Assembly (NCBI GenBank): GCA_902587145.1
Contig: CACIKD010000003.1
Coordinates: 1 to 64,000 of the forward strand
Source of the DNA: an uncultured Pelagibacteraceae bacterium
GTDB lineage: Bacteria; Pseudomonadota; Alphaproteobacteria; Pelagibacterales; Pelagibacteraceae
Direction: 5' to 3'
DNA: 64,000 bases
Position 1 is the stretch's first letter. Each line of letters starts with the position of its first letter. Below the pieces are notes generated by a model. The model saw nothing but the letters and a program-made list of their open reading frames with translations, had not been told where the DNA came from and ran no database searches. Below are positions 1 through 8,117 of this stretch, piece by piece. A program made the position numbers and the translations under genes.

Positions 1-1311
1 GATAGTTGTAAAGTTCTTTTCTTCTAATTTTAAAACTCGTTCGGCAGTATCTATATGAATTCTATTATAAACCTCTCTTGGTAAAGCCTGAGGCTCATTT
101 TGATATATTAGTCTCTCACCAAAATACTTAAATCTACTATCTTGTAATTTTAAAACCTGTTCATAGCGTTTATCCCAATCTAACGTATGATATTTTTTTA
201 TAATTTCATTATCAGGACTATCTTTGTCTAAGAAGCCACCACTATAAAGTTGGTTATGAGGATCTTTAGCTGTTTCCTTATCTTCTTTGCTGTGTTTAAG
301 TTTCTCTTCATGTATCTCTAAGATAGCTTGTTTGCATCGTTCTGCAAAATCAGGATTATTTTTAATAATATTTGCTCTTTCTTTAAGTTTTTCAGGACCA
401 ATTGTTTTAAAAGGATCATGGTTGAGTGCGTAACTAATATTTAATATTACTGGATTTTTTAGCGGTATATTTCTTAAAAATTTGCCTGGTTTTTTCATTC
501 TTTCTTTTAGAAGAGTAAAATCTAATGACATCAAATCTTTTGGATCATTTTCTAAGCAAAAAACAACAGGCCAACCAGCAAAAACTGGATGATCAAAAAA
601 ATAAGTGCAAGCGAAAGGTCTACTCTTTCCGAAATAATATAAAACTGTTGTAAATAGCAGATTGTTTAAAATTACATCCCTAGCTTTTTGCTTCGATGTC
701 GTAAGTAAAGATGAGTCAAAAATTGGTTTAGCCGTTTCTTTTACTTTTTTCATAATTTTTGCACTGATCTCTACATCTTGAGTAGCAGTATGAAATTTAG
801 TTTTATCAGTATCTGGAAAGTTTTTCATGCCCAGATCTTCAAGTTTAAAAACTGGGTTGTTAGAAGTTGTATAGGAAGTTTCTAAAGATTTTGGATAAAA
901 AAGTTTTGCTGCTCTAGCGAAGGGTAAAAAGTCACCTGGTTCGTTTCCGTTAGTTTTTAAAATATAAATAGGTAAAAGGGATCTATAGTTTTCTTTTTCA
1001 CATAATGGATAGTCGTACCCATGCCCATTCCATGTTTGCCAAATACAAGGAGACCATTGATTAATTTTTTTATGCATTTCTAGCATCAGCTGCAAATGAC
1101 TCATGTTAGAGTTTTTGAGTTTTTTTAATCCTTTGTTAACCCATAAACTATAAGGGTCTGGAATATAACCTGGAACATTTCTACAGAATAATTCAAAACG
1201 ATCTAATTCTTGAAACTGATCGTTATAAAGAATTCCTGAAACGGAAATTATTTTTCCTGTAGATGTTGAACTTGATTGAGCTTCAAAATCTATAACTGCT
1301 ATATTAGGCAT
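1..1311 (-). CDS. sbcB: Exodeoxyribonuclease I (SbcB/XonA type), 3' end outside window
   Basis: Predicted 3'-5' single-strand DNA exonuclease acting in recombination and mismatch repair. The reading frame is open through the left edge (437 codons visible; the E. coli enzyme has 475), so the C-terminus is missing. The DEDDh catalytic set is visible with the spacing of E. coli ExoI: D8 and E10 (VIDFE), D100 (NGHGYD), H174 and D179 (HTATQD). The segment around LYSGGFLDKDSPD resembles the ExoI C-terminal region. The ATG at 1311 overlaps the rmuC stop by one base (TAATG), so the two are translationally coupled. ExoI is best known from Gammaproteobacteria, which makes its presence here slightly unusual. 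Family assignment is from motifs, not a database search. Confidence 0.82.
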   Translation of the reverse strand, partial: MPNIAVIDFEAQSSSTSTGKIISVSGILYNDQFQELDRFELFCRNVPGYIPDPYSLWVNKGLKKLKNSNMSHLQLMLEMHKKINQWSPCIWQTWNGHGYDYPLCEKENYRSLLPIYILKTNGNEPGDFLPFARAAKLFYPKSLETSYTTSNNPVFKLEDLGMKNFPDTDKTKFHTATQDVEISAKIMKKVKETAKPIFDSSLLTTSKQKARDVILNNLLFTTVLYYFGKSRPFACTYFFDHPVFAGWPVVFCLENDPKDLMSLDFTLLKERMKKPGKFLRNIPLKNPVILNISYALNHDPFKTIGPEKLKERANIIKNNPDFAERCKQAILEIHEEKLKHSKEDKETAKDPHNQLYSGGFLDKDSPDNEIIKKYHTLDWDKRYEQVLKLQDSRFKYFGERLIYQNEPQALPREVYNRIHIDTAERVLKLEEKNFTTI

Positions 1312-2390
1312 TATCTATTTTCCTTTTTTTTTAAACTTTCGATCACCTTAATATCTTTTTCTTCACTATCATCTACACTAACTTCAATAGGAATTTGTTT
1401 TTTTGGAGAAAGACCTAATTTGTTCATTCTACTTATTCTGCTAAGAAAACTTCTATTGCCGCCATCTTTTATTTTTCCCATAACATCAGCGACTTTATCT
1501 GATGTATCAGCAATAGCTGCTTGAGCTTTTTTAGCAGTTCCATAAATGTCTACTGCTTGATCGCTTACAAGATTAGCGAGTTTAATAATGTCAGCTATAT
1601 TCTTACTTTGTTTATCTGCCTTCCAAGAATACTCTGCAGTTTTAAGTAGATAATAAAGTATGCTTGGGCACGCCAAGGTTACTTTATTTTTCATTGCATA
1701 ATCAAATAAAGCTGCTCCACCTTTTCTAGGTAGTGACGTAATTGCTGTTTCATTAGGGCAGAACATAATTACTGTATCGATTGTATTTAGTCCTTTTATG
1801 CCTTGGTAATTTTTTTGAGTTAAAGTATCTATATGTTTTTTTAAAGAAATTTTGTGTCTATCAAATGCCTCTTTTTTTGAATTTTCATCTTCAGCCGTAA
1901 TGTATTCTTCCCAAGCTTTCAAAGAAACTTTTGAGTCTACAATTGCATGGCGTCCATCTGGAAAATTTATAATTATATCGGGAATTTTTCTACCATCTTC
2001 ATCGGTGTGGGACTCTCTTACATCATACTCTTCACCTTCAGTGAATCCTAAATTCTCCTTAAGAATATGCTCTAAAACTAATTCTCCCCAAGTTCCTTGT
2101 TTCTGTGAACCTCCTGAAATCAGAGTATTTTTAATATTATCAGCTGCTTTTATAACGTCAGCTATTCCTGTTCTACTGTCCTCAATAATTTTTTTGATTG
2201 ATCCTCTTTCTTCTGAATTTTCCTTTTGGTAATCTTTGATAGTTTGTTCTAAGTTTTTAACGGTATTGGCTAGATCTACTTCATCTATTGATTTTTCATT
2301 TTTCATCAAAGATTTTTTAAGGACCCAGCCAATAAATATACCAACTGTTAAACCAATTAAAATTTCAAGACTGAATAGGTTTATCATCAT
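1311..2390 (-). CDS. rmuC: RmuC family DNA recombination protein
   Basis: 359-aa RmuC-family protein. A membrane-anchoring hydrophobic segment covers about residues 8-25, followed by a short charged coiled coil (about 30-75) and the conserved RmuC domain (about 90-320) containing GTWGELVLEHIL and the nuclease-like core PDIIINFPDG...IVDSKVSLKAW, where D, D and K fit a PD-(D/E)XK-type fold. RmuC was found in E. coli as a factor limiting inversion at short inverted repeats; its biochemical role is not settled. The start is one of two adjacent ATGs (2390 or 2387), overlapping the preceding small gene by 26 bp. The downstream exonuclease I gene overlaps by one base, suggesting joint expression in DNA processing. 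Confidence 0.88.
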   Translation of the reverse strand: MMINLFSLEILIGLTVGIFIGWVLKKSLMKNEKSIDEVDLANTVKNLEQTIKDYQKENSEERGSIKKIIEDSRTGIADVIKAADNIKNTLISGGSQKQGTWGELVLEHILKENLGFTEGEEYDVRESHTDEDGRKIPDIIINFPDGRHAIVDSKVSLKAWEEYITAEDENSKKEAFDRHKISLKKHIDTLTQKNYQGIKGLNTIDTVIMFCPNETAITSLPRKGGAALFDYAMKNKVTLACPSILYYLLKTAEYSWKADKQSKNIADIIKLANLVSDQAVDIYGTAKKAQAAIADTSDKVADVMGKIKDGGNRSFLSRISRMNKLGLSPKKQIPIEVSVDDSEEKDIKVIESLKKKENR

Positions 2391-2547
2391 TTTGTTTTAT
2401 TTTTTCTTGGTAAGCGTTTGCTACAGACTCTACTGTTTTACTGATGGATAATTTTGCACCAGGGAGTAAAACTTTTGATAAAAACTGTAACGTGCCATAA
2501 GTTTCATGTGAGAGTGAAACATTTCTATATTTTGTTTTATCTGTCAT
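2365..2547 (-). CDS. Small ribbon-helix-helix-like protein
   Basis: 60-aa protein. The N-terminal half has the pattern of a MetJ/Arc ribbon-helix-helix DNA-binding fold: a short strand (RNVSLS) followed by two predicted helices (HETYGTLQFLSKVL and SISKTVESVANAYQEK). Such proteins are dimeric repressors or antitoxins. A very strong Shine-Dalgarno sequence (TAGGAGG) lies 6 bp before the ATG. The gene starts 8 bp after the 127-aa gene ends and overlaps rmuC by 26 bp, so it is inside the operon and may autoregulate it. The fold is inferred from pattern only; no toxin partner is evident unless the 127-aa protein serves as one. Confidence 0.6.
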   Translation of the reverse strand: MTDKTKYRNVSLSHETYGTLQFLSKVLLPGAKLSISKTVESVANAYQEKIKQNDDKPIQS

Positions 2548-2555
2548 GTTTCCTC

Positions 2556-2939
2556 CTAATGAAGTTTACGGTTTATTTCTTTGTTACTAAAAAGCTCAGG
2601 ATAGTGCTCATTGTAAAACTTCACGTAGTTTTCAGTGACCTCTGAACTGGTACCTTCATCATTTATCTTAAATTCAGCGTAAGGAATGGTATGTATCGCT
2701 CTTTGCTTTGCAAAATATAAAATATTATACCACATCTCGCTGTTATTTAATTTACAACCATCCGCAAACTCAGCCAATTTCTTAAAAGCCTCTCTTACAT
2801 GGTCGTTTAACCTATCGATCTCAACTTGTTTAGCATCGACGGGATTGTCATTGCTAATAACTTTAAGATCTTTCTTCAAAGGCACAATATTATTGCTTTT
2901 TTTGCCTTTGTTTTTTCTTGTCTTTTTATAGTCAGACAT
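2556..2939 (-). CDS. Hypothetical protein, 127 aa, basic N-terminus
   Basis: Not recognised. The first about 25 residues are strongly basic (lysine-rich), followed by a predicted helical domain (about 38-100) with conserved-looking aromatic residues (EMWYNILYFAKQRA). No transmembrane segment or signal peptide. It is the first gene of a four-gene minus-strand operon (this gene, RHH protein, rmuC, exonuclease I) and is transcribed divergently from the restriction endonuclease gene. An AAAGG Shine-Dalgarno lies upstream of the ATG. The basic tail and context suggest nucleic-acid association, but that is inference. Confidence 0.6.
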   Translation of the reverse strand: MSDYKKTRKNKGKKSNNIVPLKKDLKVISNDNPVDAKQVEIDRLNDHVREAFKKLAEFADGCKLNNSEMWYNILYFAKQRAIHTIPYAEFKINDEGTSSEVTENYVKFYNEHYPELFSNKEINRKLH

Positions 2940-2963
2940 AACTTACCTTTCTGTTATGACCGC

Positions 2964-2992
2964 ATAATGTGATGTGAGGAAAATTTTTTCAA
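2964..2992 (-). promoter_or_regulatory. Candidate promoter for the 127-aa/RHH/rmuC/exoI operon
   Basis: Read on the minus strand, TTGAAA (2992-2987) is followed 17 bp later by CATTAT (2969-2964), about 25 bp before the operon's first ATG. The -35 is near consensus and the spacing ideal; the -10 matches TATAAT at only four of six positions. Confidence 0.3.
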
Positions 2993-3108
2993 CAAAACCA
3001 CAATCTAATACAATTAATATGCGTTCGTTATAAATACCAATATATATATCTTTTTATAAAAGTCAAGACAAAAAATGATTTTAAAATGTTAATAACAACT
3101 AAAGTTTA

Positions 3109-3188
3109 TTATCCCACGTTATCCTATAAATTAAAATTTAAAACGGAGTCCACATATGGTTTTAAAAGTTATAAAGTGACTGGATAAC
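3109..3188. promoter_or_regulatory. Candidate operator repeats upstream of the restriction endonuclease
   Basis: Two direct TTATCC copies start 10 bp apart (3109-3114 and 3119-3124), one helical turn. GTTATCC (3118-3124) recurs inverted as GGATAAC (3182-3188), ending 13 bp before the endonuclease ATG. The arrangement resembles an operator, or a weak long-range hairpin in the leader. No controller protein gene is adjacent, so the binding partner is unknown; the ribbon-helix-helix protein encoded divergently is one candidate. Confidence 0.25.
3156..3179 (+). CDS. Possible 7-codon leader peptide (MVLKVIK)
   Basis: An ATG with a good Shine-Dalgarno (GGAG at 3145-3148, 7 bp spacing) opens a 7-codon frame ending in TGA 22 bp before the endonuclease start codon. 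The endonuclease itself has no clear Shine-Dalgarno, so ribosomes loaded on this leader could influence its translation. The frame is short enough to arise by chance; it is listed because the ribosome-binding site is better than that of the gene it precedes. Confidence 0.25.
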   Translation: MVLKVIK

Positions 3189-3201
3189 AAAAAAACTATT
3201 A

Positions 3202-4488
3202 ATGAATTTGAACCACGATCAGCAAAGCATAATTGTTACAGATGAAATTTTTAAAAAATGGAAACAAAAAGAATCTTCATGGAAAAATAAATTTATCGAA
3301 GATGATATACAAATAGTAGCTGGACAATTAAATTTTCCCTCTCCGGACAGAAGTTTTTATTCAAGCAAAATAAAGTCTAGAATTGCAATTGAATTTAAAC
3401 CGATAGGAAACCACAGAGAAGATATAATAAAAGGTTTAGGACAAGTTGTTACTTATTTAAATAAAAATTCTAATTCTGCGTCTTATTTAGTTTGCGCAAA
3501 TTTTACGCCTGAAAAATTCAAAATAGGTGATTTTCTTGAGACTTTATTTAAAAAAACTATTTATCAAAAATTACCTATTGGTCTTATTACATATAATCCA
3601 AAAAATATAAAAGAAATTAAATTAAGATGTAATATTTCAAATGATTTTAAAATAGGTGAGGTTAAAGAAAAAGGAGTGGATAGGAGTTTTTGGGCAGATT
3701 ATAGAGACTCTTATCTAGAAGCAAATTATTATTTAATAAAAATAGCAAATGAAATTCCGTTTAATGTTTCTAATAGAAGCAAAGTAATTTGGGATATTTT
3801 TTATGAAGATTATTTATGTGCAGTGGAGGCAAGTAAAACTCTTGCATTGGTTAATTCAAAGATAAAAGATGAGAATGGGAAATTTCAAGTTCCCCTTGAA
3901 GATACAAAGGCTAAGTTAAAAAAACTGGTAAAAAAAAATGAAATCTCAAAAGAAGATGCTTTAAAAAGATTATCAAAAGAAGTTTCGGACAATGTGAGTG
4001 ATAATCACTACCAAGATTTAAAAAAAAACCACAACAATTTTTTGTCCCACTTAAAACTTTGGGACAATACTTCGAAAATTCCAACATCAATTGGATTGAG
4101 GTTTTTGAAAAAAGTAAAAAATAAAAAGAATATACTTTTAGAACTAAGTAAAGTTGTCTTAGGATCTGGAAAATATAAAGAATTGATCGATAATATTAAT
4201 TCCTTTTTATCAGAAAATAAAAAAAATTATATCTCAGAGAATGAAAGAAGAGTTGCTTTAAAAGCTTATTTTCAGGAGAGAGGTTTTGTTAAACAAAATC
4301 CAGAGAGATCTACAACAAAGTCAAGGAACTATTTGCAGTCTGAATTTCAATTAATGTTTAAATTAGGTTTTAAAAGAAAATTTAAAAATGGAACAAGACA
4401 CTACGATGATAGATATAGTTATGGATTTAAAATGGATAAGATTAATCTTCTTTACAAAAGTTTTATAAAAGAATATCCAAAAGAGTAA
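3202..4488 (+). CDS. Putative type II restriction endonuclease, PD-(D/E)XK fold
   Basis: 428-aa protein with a plausible PD-(D/E)XK nuclease core: P48-D49, then E64-F65-K66 (IAIEFKP), then a helix with Q81 (LGQVVTYL). The remainder is lysine-rich and helical with no recognised domain, probably DNA recognition. It converges on, and ends 8 bp from, a double C5-cytosine methyltransferase gene, the arrangement expected for cognate restriction and modification enzymes. The ATG at 3202 is the first possible start after an in-frame stop. I cannot assign a known restriction family or recognition sequence; the nuclease call rests on the motif plus the neighbour. Confidence 0.65.
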   Translation: MNLNHDQQSIIVTDEIFKKWKQKESSWKNKFIEDDIQIVAGQLNFPSPDRSFYSSKIKSRIAIEFKPIGNHREDIIKGLGQVVTYLNKNSNSASYLVCANFTPEKFKIGDFLETLFKKTIYQKLPIGLITYNPKNIKEIKLRCNISNDFKIGEVKEKGVDRSFWADYRDSYLEANYYLIKIANEIPFNVSNRSKVIWDIFYEDYLCAVEASKTLALVNSKIKDENGKFQVPLEDTKAKLKKLVKKNEISKEDALKRLSKEVSDNVSDNHYQDLKKNHNNFLSHLKLWDNTSKIPTSIGLRFLKKVKNKKNILLELSKVVLGSGKYKELIDNINSFLSENKKNYISENERRVALKAYFQERGFVKQNPERSTTKSRNYLQSEFQLMFKLGFKRKFKNGTRHYDDRYSYGFKMDKINLLYKSFIKEYPKE

Positions 4489-4496
4489 GTAAACAT

Positions 4497-6713
4497 TTAT
4501 TTTTTTTTGTAATACCACTTGTCAAGTAAACTGTAGTTTGCAAGACTGCTTACATTATCCTTGGTCCAGTTATTAGTTTCAGTTTTGTTTATGATATCTC
4601 CTAATAATTCTGCTAGCAAACAAGGGAATGCATTACCTACTTGTATGCATTGATCTTTTGAACTTCCTTTTAAAATTAGGTTGTCAGGAAAAGTTTGAAT
4701 TCTTGCCGCTTCCCTTGCTGTAATTAATCGATTTAACCATGGATGAATTGGAAATGCATTATGTCCAGGAACTAAAGTTATTGAGGGTTCGTTTCTATGC
4801 AATCTTCTGTAAACATGACTAAAGTTTTTAATAGGTTTTCCAGTGTACTTTGCTACTTTTAATTTTTTTGGAAGGATGTCTACATCCATTTTTTTTCCTT
4901 CTTTAACAAAAGAATATCTATCTGATATTTCTTTTGAGTGGTCCATAGGTAAATGATTTTGGAATTTTTTCTGAGAACTTTTACTCGATAAGTCTGTTAT
5001 AACCTCCCCGACTGTTCTATAGGGTTTTTGCCAGCTTTCTGGCTCAGAAAAAAATTTTGGCTTTGGCCACGGAATTATTTTTCCAGTGTTATTTGCTATA
5101 AGTATAAATCTTTTTCTTTTCTGAGGAACACCATAATCTGCACAATTAAGAATTCTGTAATCAAAATTTTTATAGCCAATTGTTGGTAGCAACGTCACTA
5201 TTTTTCTCAAAAAATATCCACTTTCTAGTGATGGAAAACCTCCAACATTTTCCATTATGACCCACTTAGGTTTTATTAGTTCTACGTACTTCCAAAAAGT
5301 GAAAACTAAATTGTTTCTTTTATCTGTTTTGGGATCAAATTTTTTAGTATTTACAAATCTTCTATTTCCAAAAATAGAAAAGCCTTGGCATGGAGGTCCT
5401 CCGACCAATAGATCCACTTTATTATTACCAATTAAATTTAAAATTTTTTTCTGCGCTTCTTTTGTTTGTAGCTCTTCCTCAACTATAGGAATATTGGGGA
5501 AGTTGTATTTGTGAGTCTCAATAACTGATTTATTTGAGTCTGCTGACAATAGATGTTTGTATCCAGCTTTTTTTAGACCAATTGAAAAACCACCTACTCC
5601 TGAAAACAAGTCTAAAAATATCTTAGATTTTTCTTTTGATTTAAACTTTATGACTTTCGAAATTGGTTTATTTTTCTTTCTAACCAAATTTTTGTTTGCG
5701 GCTTTATAATTTTTGTCTGATAAATACCTTTTAATCTCATCAGCAATTTTAGCTGACAGTAGAGGAGGAACGGCATTACCAACAAGTATACATTGTTCTC
5801 TTCTATTGCCTTCAAATATAAATTTATCTGGAAAAGTTTGAATTCTAGCAGCTTCTCTCGGGGTTAAACTTCTATGAAGTTTTGGATGAACTGGAAAAGC
5901 ATTATTACCTGGTACCATTGTGGGTGCCGGTTTTTTTCTATCAAGTCTAACGTAAGTATTTCCAAAATTTTTTCTTCTTATACTTTTTGGAAGCTTTTCA
6001 GGAGGAGGTAGTTTTCCACCTTCTGCGATTAATTTATATCTTTTAATTACAGTGTCTGAATGATCAAGTGGAAGATGATTAGGGACTGTGTTTTCTTTGC
6101 CAATAAGATTGAAAATTGCATCTTTTGTATTTTTAAATGCTTTTAATCCATTGTAGTTTTTTTTATCTTCAATTGGAAAGTCAAACTCTTTTTTTAAGCT
6201 GGTTCCAAATATAAAAACTCTTTCTCTTAATTGAGGAACACCATGATCAAACGCATTAATAATTTTAAAATGTATGTTATAACCACACTCTGCAAAGTCA
6301 TTTTTGAGCTCTTCAAGGAATGTTCCTTGGTACATGGTTGCTAGACCTTTAACATTTTCAAGTAAAAAACATTTTGGCTTCAAATCGTCAATTAATCTCA
6401 CATACGATTTAAAAAGCTCATTTCTTGGATCAGAAGAATTTTTATCACCCATAACAGAAAAACCTTGGCACGGGGGTCCCCCAATTATTAGATCGGGTTT
6501 TATGAAATTAGTTAATTTTAAAATTTCGCTTGTTTTAATTGTTCTTATATCTTTTAAAAGAAATGGTTGATTTTTAAAATTTTTGAAGTGAGTTTTTTCA
6601 CTTGTAGGTTCAATATCTGAAGATAGCAAGCATTTGAATCCAGCTTTTTCAAATCCGATTTTAAAACCTCCAGCCCCACTGAACAAAGAAATAAATGTGT
6701 AAGTATTTTTCAT
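4497..6713 (-). CDS. Double-domain C5-cytosine DNA methyltransferase
   Basis: 738-aa protein with two complete Dcm-type domains. Domain 1 (about 1-335): SAM motif SLFSGAGGF, catalytic PCQG with C82, ENV at 120-122, QLRER at 161-165, target-recognition region about 180-280, motif IX (TPREAARIQTFPD) and motif X (VGNAVPP). A lysine-rich linker (336-362) leads to domain 2 (363-725): LDLFSGVGGF, PCQG with C442, ENVGGF, QKRKR, a recognition region, REAARIQTFPD and VGNAFP. All catalytic motifs are intact in both halves. The two recognition regions share a framework (NHLP-DHS, VPG-NAFP-HP) but differ in between, suggesting duplication with diverged specificity. It presumably protects host DNA from the adjacent nuclease. 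An asymmetric recognition site needing two methylations is an inference. Confidence 0.93.
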   Translation of the reverse strand: MKNTYTFISLFSGAGGFKIGFEKAGFKCLLSSDIEPTSEKTHFKNFKNQPFLLKDIRTIKTSEILKLTNFIKPDLIIGGPPCQGFSVMGDKNSSDPRNELFKSYVRLIDDLKPKCFLLENVKGLATMYQGTFLEELKNDFAECGYNIHFKIINAFDHGVPQLRERVFIFGTSLKKEFDFPIEDKKNYNGLKAFKNTKDAIFNLIGKENTVPNHLPLDHSDTVIKRYKLIAEGGKLPPPEKLPKSIRRKNFGNTYVRLDRKKPAPTMVPGNNAFPVHPKLHRSLTPREAARIQTFPDKFIFEGNRREQCILVGNAVPPLLSAKIADEIKRYLSDKNYKAANKNLVRKKNKPISKVIKFKSKEKSKIFLDLFSGVGGFSIGLKKAGYKHLLSADSNKSVIETHKYNFPNIPIVEEELQTKEAQKKILNLIGNNKVDLLVGGPPCQGFSIFGNRRFVNTKKFDPKTDKRNNLVFTFWKYVELIKPKWVIMENVGGFPSLESGYFLRKIVTLLPTIGYKNFDYRILNCADYGVPQKRKRFILIANNTGKIIPWPKPKFFSEPESWQKPYRTVGEVITDLSSKSSQKKFQNHLPMDHSKEISDRYSFVKEGKKMDVDILPKKLKVAKYTGKPIKNFSHVYRRLHRNEPSITLVPGHNAFPIHPWLNRLITAREAARIQTFPDNLILKGSSKDQCIQVGNAFPCLLAELLGDIINKTETNNWTKDNVSSLANYSLLDKWYYKKK

Positions 6714-6788
6714 AATTAAAGATTCTTTGTTTTATCACTTTTCTACAATTTTTTTAAATTATAAAAAATTCTACTGTGGAAATTCTTG

Positions 6789-6810
6789 GGGGCAGTAATA
6801 AAACTACCCC
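6789..6810 (-). terminator. Terminator-like hairpin after the 63-aa gene
   Basis: On the minus strand, GGGGTAGT - loop TTTATT - ACTGCCCC forms an 8-bp stem with one G-U pair, 9 bp downstream of the 63-aa gene and about 75 bp upstream of the methyltransferase gene. No T-run follows, so termination would be imperfect. It separates the two minus-strand genes. Confidence 0.5.
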
Positions 6811-6818
6811 TACAAGAG

Positions 6819-7010
6819 TTAAATGTTATCTGAAGTCTTTTTTAAATGTTTAAGAACTTTTCCAGCGTTGGTTCCTTCTTTCAACCTGTAACCAAAAGTA
6901 CCGGAGTTACCAGTATTGATGGCTTTTCTGGATTTGCTTAGTTTATTTAAGAGTTCAGCCTGTGTTTTACTTCGGCTGAATTCTTTTAACAATTTTGTAT
7001 GTCTATCCAT
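6819..7010 (-). CDS. Hypothetical protein, 63 aa
   Basis: Not recognised. A basic, soluble protein with a helical N-terminal half (residues 5-30) and a Gly-rich middle (NTGNSGTFGYRL). A strong Shine-Dalgarno (AAGGAG) lies 5 bp before the ATG and a hairpin follows the stop, so it looks like a genuine independently transcribed gene. It sits just upstream of the methyltransferase gene on the same strand. A small controller protein for the restriction system is conceivable, but no classical helix-turn-helix is evident. Confidence 0.6.
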   Translation of the reverse strand: MDRHTKLLKEFSRSKTQAELLNKLSKSRKAINTGNSGTFGYRLKEGTNAGKVLKHLKKTSDNI

Positions 7011-7130
7011 ACATTCTCCTTGTTAGTTTATTCAACCTACTTTTAACTCATGTAGATGAGCCACTTTCTGACCATGTGGATGGTAATCTAATTCTATTGT
7101 ATAACATTAATACATGTCAATATAGGATTA

Positions 7131-7295
7131 ATGATGAAAAATAGACATTTAGGCATTCTATTAGTTCTTGCAGGTGTGATTACAATATTTGTGAAACACG
7201 AATCAGCTTGGATAATATCGGCCATTTTAATTGGCGGGGGAACTGGTATATTTTTTTTTTGGAAGGATAAAGTTGAAAGTGAAGAAGATAAATAA
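7131..7295 (+). CDS. Small membrane protein, 54 aa
   Basis: Starts at the tandem ATGs at 7131 and encodes 54 residues: basic N-terminus (MMKNRH), two hydrophobic segments (about 7-21 and 27-43) and a charged tail (KDKVESEEDK). It overlaps the next membrane protein gene by about 20 bp. A predicted inner-membrane protein of unknown function; the coding call rests on clean membrane topology and coupling with its neighbour. Confidence 0.5.
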   Translation: MMKNRHLGILLVLAGVITIFVKHESAWIISAILIGGGTGIFFFWKDKVESEEDK

Positions 7296-7494
7296 ATTTT
7301 TTTTTATTAATGGAATAGTTGGTTCTTTAATTTTTTATTATTTTGTAAGGAAAGTTCAAACTTATTATGAGGTAGATATTAGCATTGACGGATATGGTTT
7401 AGCTGGAGCTGTTTGGTATGGTGTTGGTTTAGGATTTGTCTTTGGTGTAAAATTTATTAGAATACAAGAGATTATCAATTATTTTAGAAGGTAG
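7273..7494 (+). CDS. Small membrane protein, about 73 aa
   Basis: Hypothetical protein with two predicted membrane segments (GIVGSLIFYYFV and a Gly-rich one, YGLAGAVWYGVGLGFVFG) and a basic C-terminus. The start is uncertain: no ATG is in frame, TTG at 7273 or GTG at 7279 is most likely, and an upstream TTG at 7231 would extend it by 14 residues that overlap the preceding gene. It lies 11 bp upstream of a flavodoxin-fold oxidoreductase gene and may be cotranscribed. Function unknown. Confidence 0.5.
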   Translation: MKVKKINKFFFINGIVGSLIFYYFVRKVQTYYEVDISIDGYGLAGAVWYGVGLGFVFGVKFIRIQEIINYFRR

Positions 7495-7505
7495 AAAAGC
7501 GTTAT

Positions 7506-8081
7506 ATGAGTAAAATATTTGTTGTTTATGGACATCATAATATAGATAAAAGTTTTAATCAGGAAATAAGAGATACTTTTTGTTTAGAAGCCAAAAAGTT
7601 AGGTCACGAGATTGATCTCATAAATTTGCATACAGAAAAACCAATACCTTTTTATGACGGATCTGAACCCAGTGAGCAAATTTTAGATTATAGGAAAAGA
7701 TTAGAGCAAAGTGATGTGCTATTTATGATTTCTCCTTGTTATAATTTAAGAGCGACAGCAATCTTAGAAAACTGGATTGATCTTGTGCTTGCTCCTAAGT
7801 GGTTTTTTTCTTTCAAAAGATTAGTGGGTAACTGGGGATATCCTGTGGCAGGTGCTATGAAAAATAAGAGAGCAATTATGAGTATGAGTTATGGCGGGAA
7901 TTGGTTTAGTATTCAAACTTGGTTTCAAAATATTCCTTTTAGAAGAATTAAAGCTGGCGTTTTAAAGCTTGGAGGTATGAAAACAAGCTATATAAGATTT
8001 TATGAAGTTTTGCCTGGAATGTCGCAGCAAAAATTTGATAAACATATGAACAGAGTGAGAAACTTGGTAAGAAAATTATAA
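7506..8081 (+). CDS. Flavodoxin-like NAD(P)H-quinone oxidoreductase family protein
   Basis: 191-aa protein of the Flavodoxin_2 (NQO/MdaB/KefF-like) family. An N-terminal strand and loop (IFVVYGHHN) would bind the FMN/FAD phosphate, FMISPCYNLRATAILENWIDLVL matches the family pattern following the second strand, and a Gly-rich loop (SYGGNW) completes the flavin site. It is expected to be a cytosolic two-electron quinone or nitro-compound reductase, or a potassium-efflux ancillary protein; no KefB/C is nearby. Lys/Arg-rich C-terminus. The exact substrate cannot be told. Confidence 0.75.
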   Translation: MSKIFVVYGHHNIDKSFNQEIRDTFCLEAKKLGHEIDLINLHTEKPIPFYDGSEPSEQILDYRKRLEQSDVLFMISPCYNLRATAILENWIDLVLAPKWFFSFKRLVGNWGYPVAGAMKNKRAIMSMSYGGNWFSIQTWFQNIPFRRIKAGVLKLGGMKTSYIRFYEVLPGMSQQKFDKHMNRVRNLVRKL

Positions 8082-8117
8082 ATTTAAATTTTAATCTAAA
8101 AAGTATATAAATTGAAT

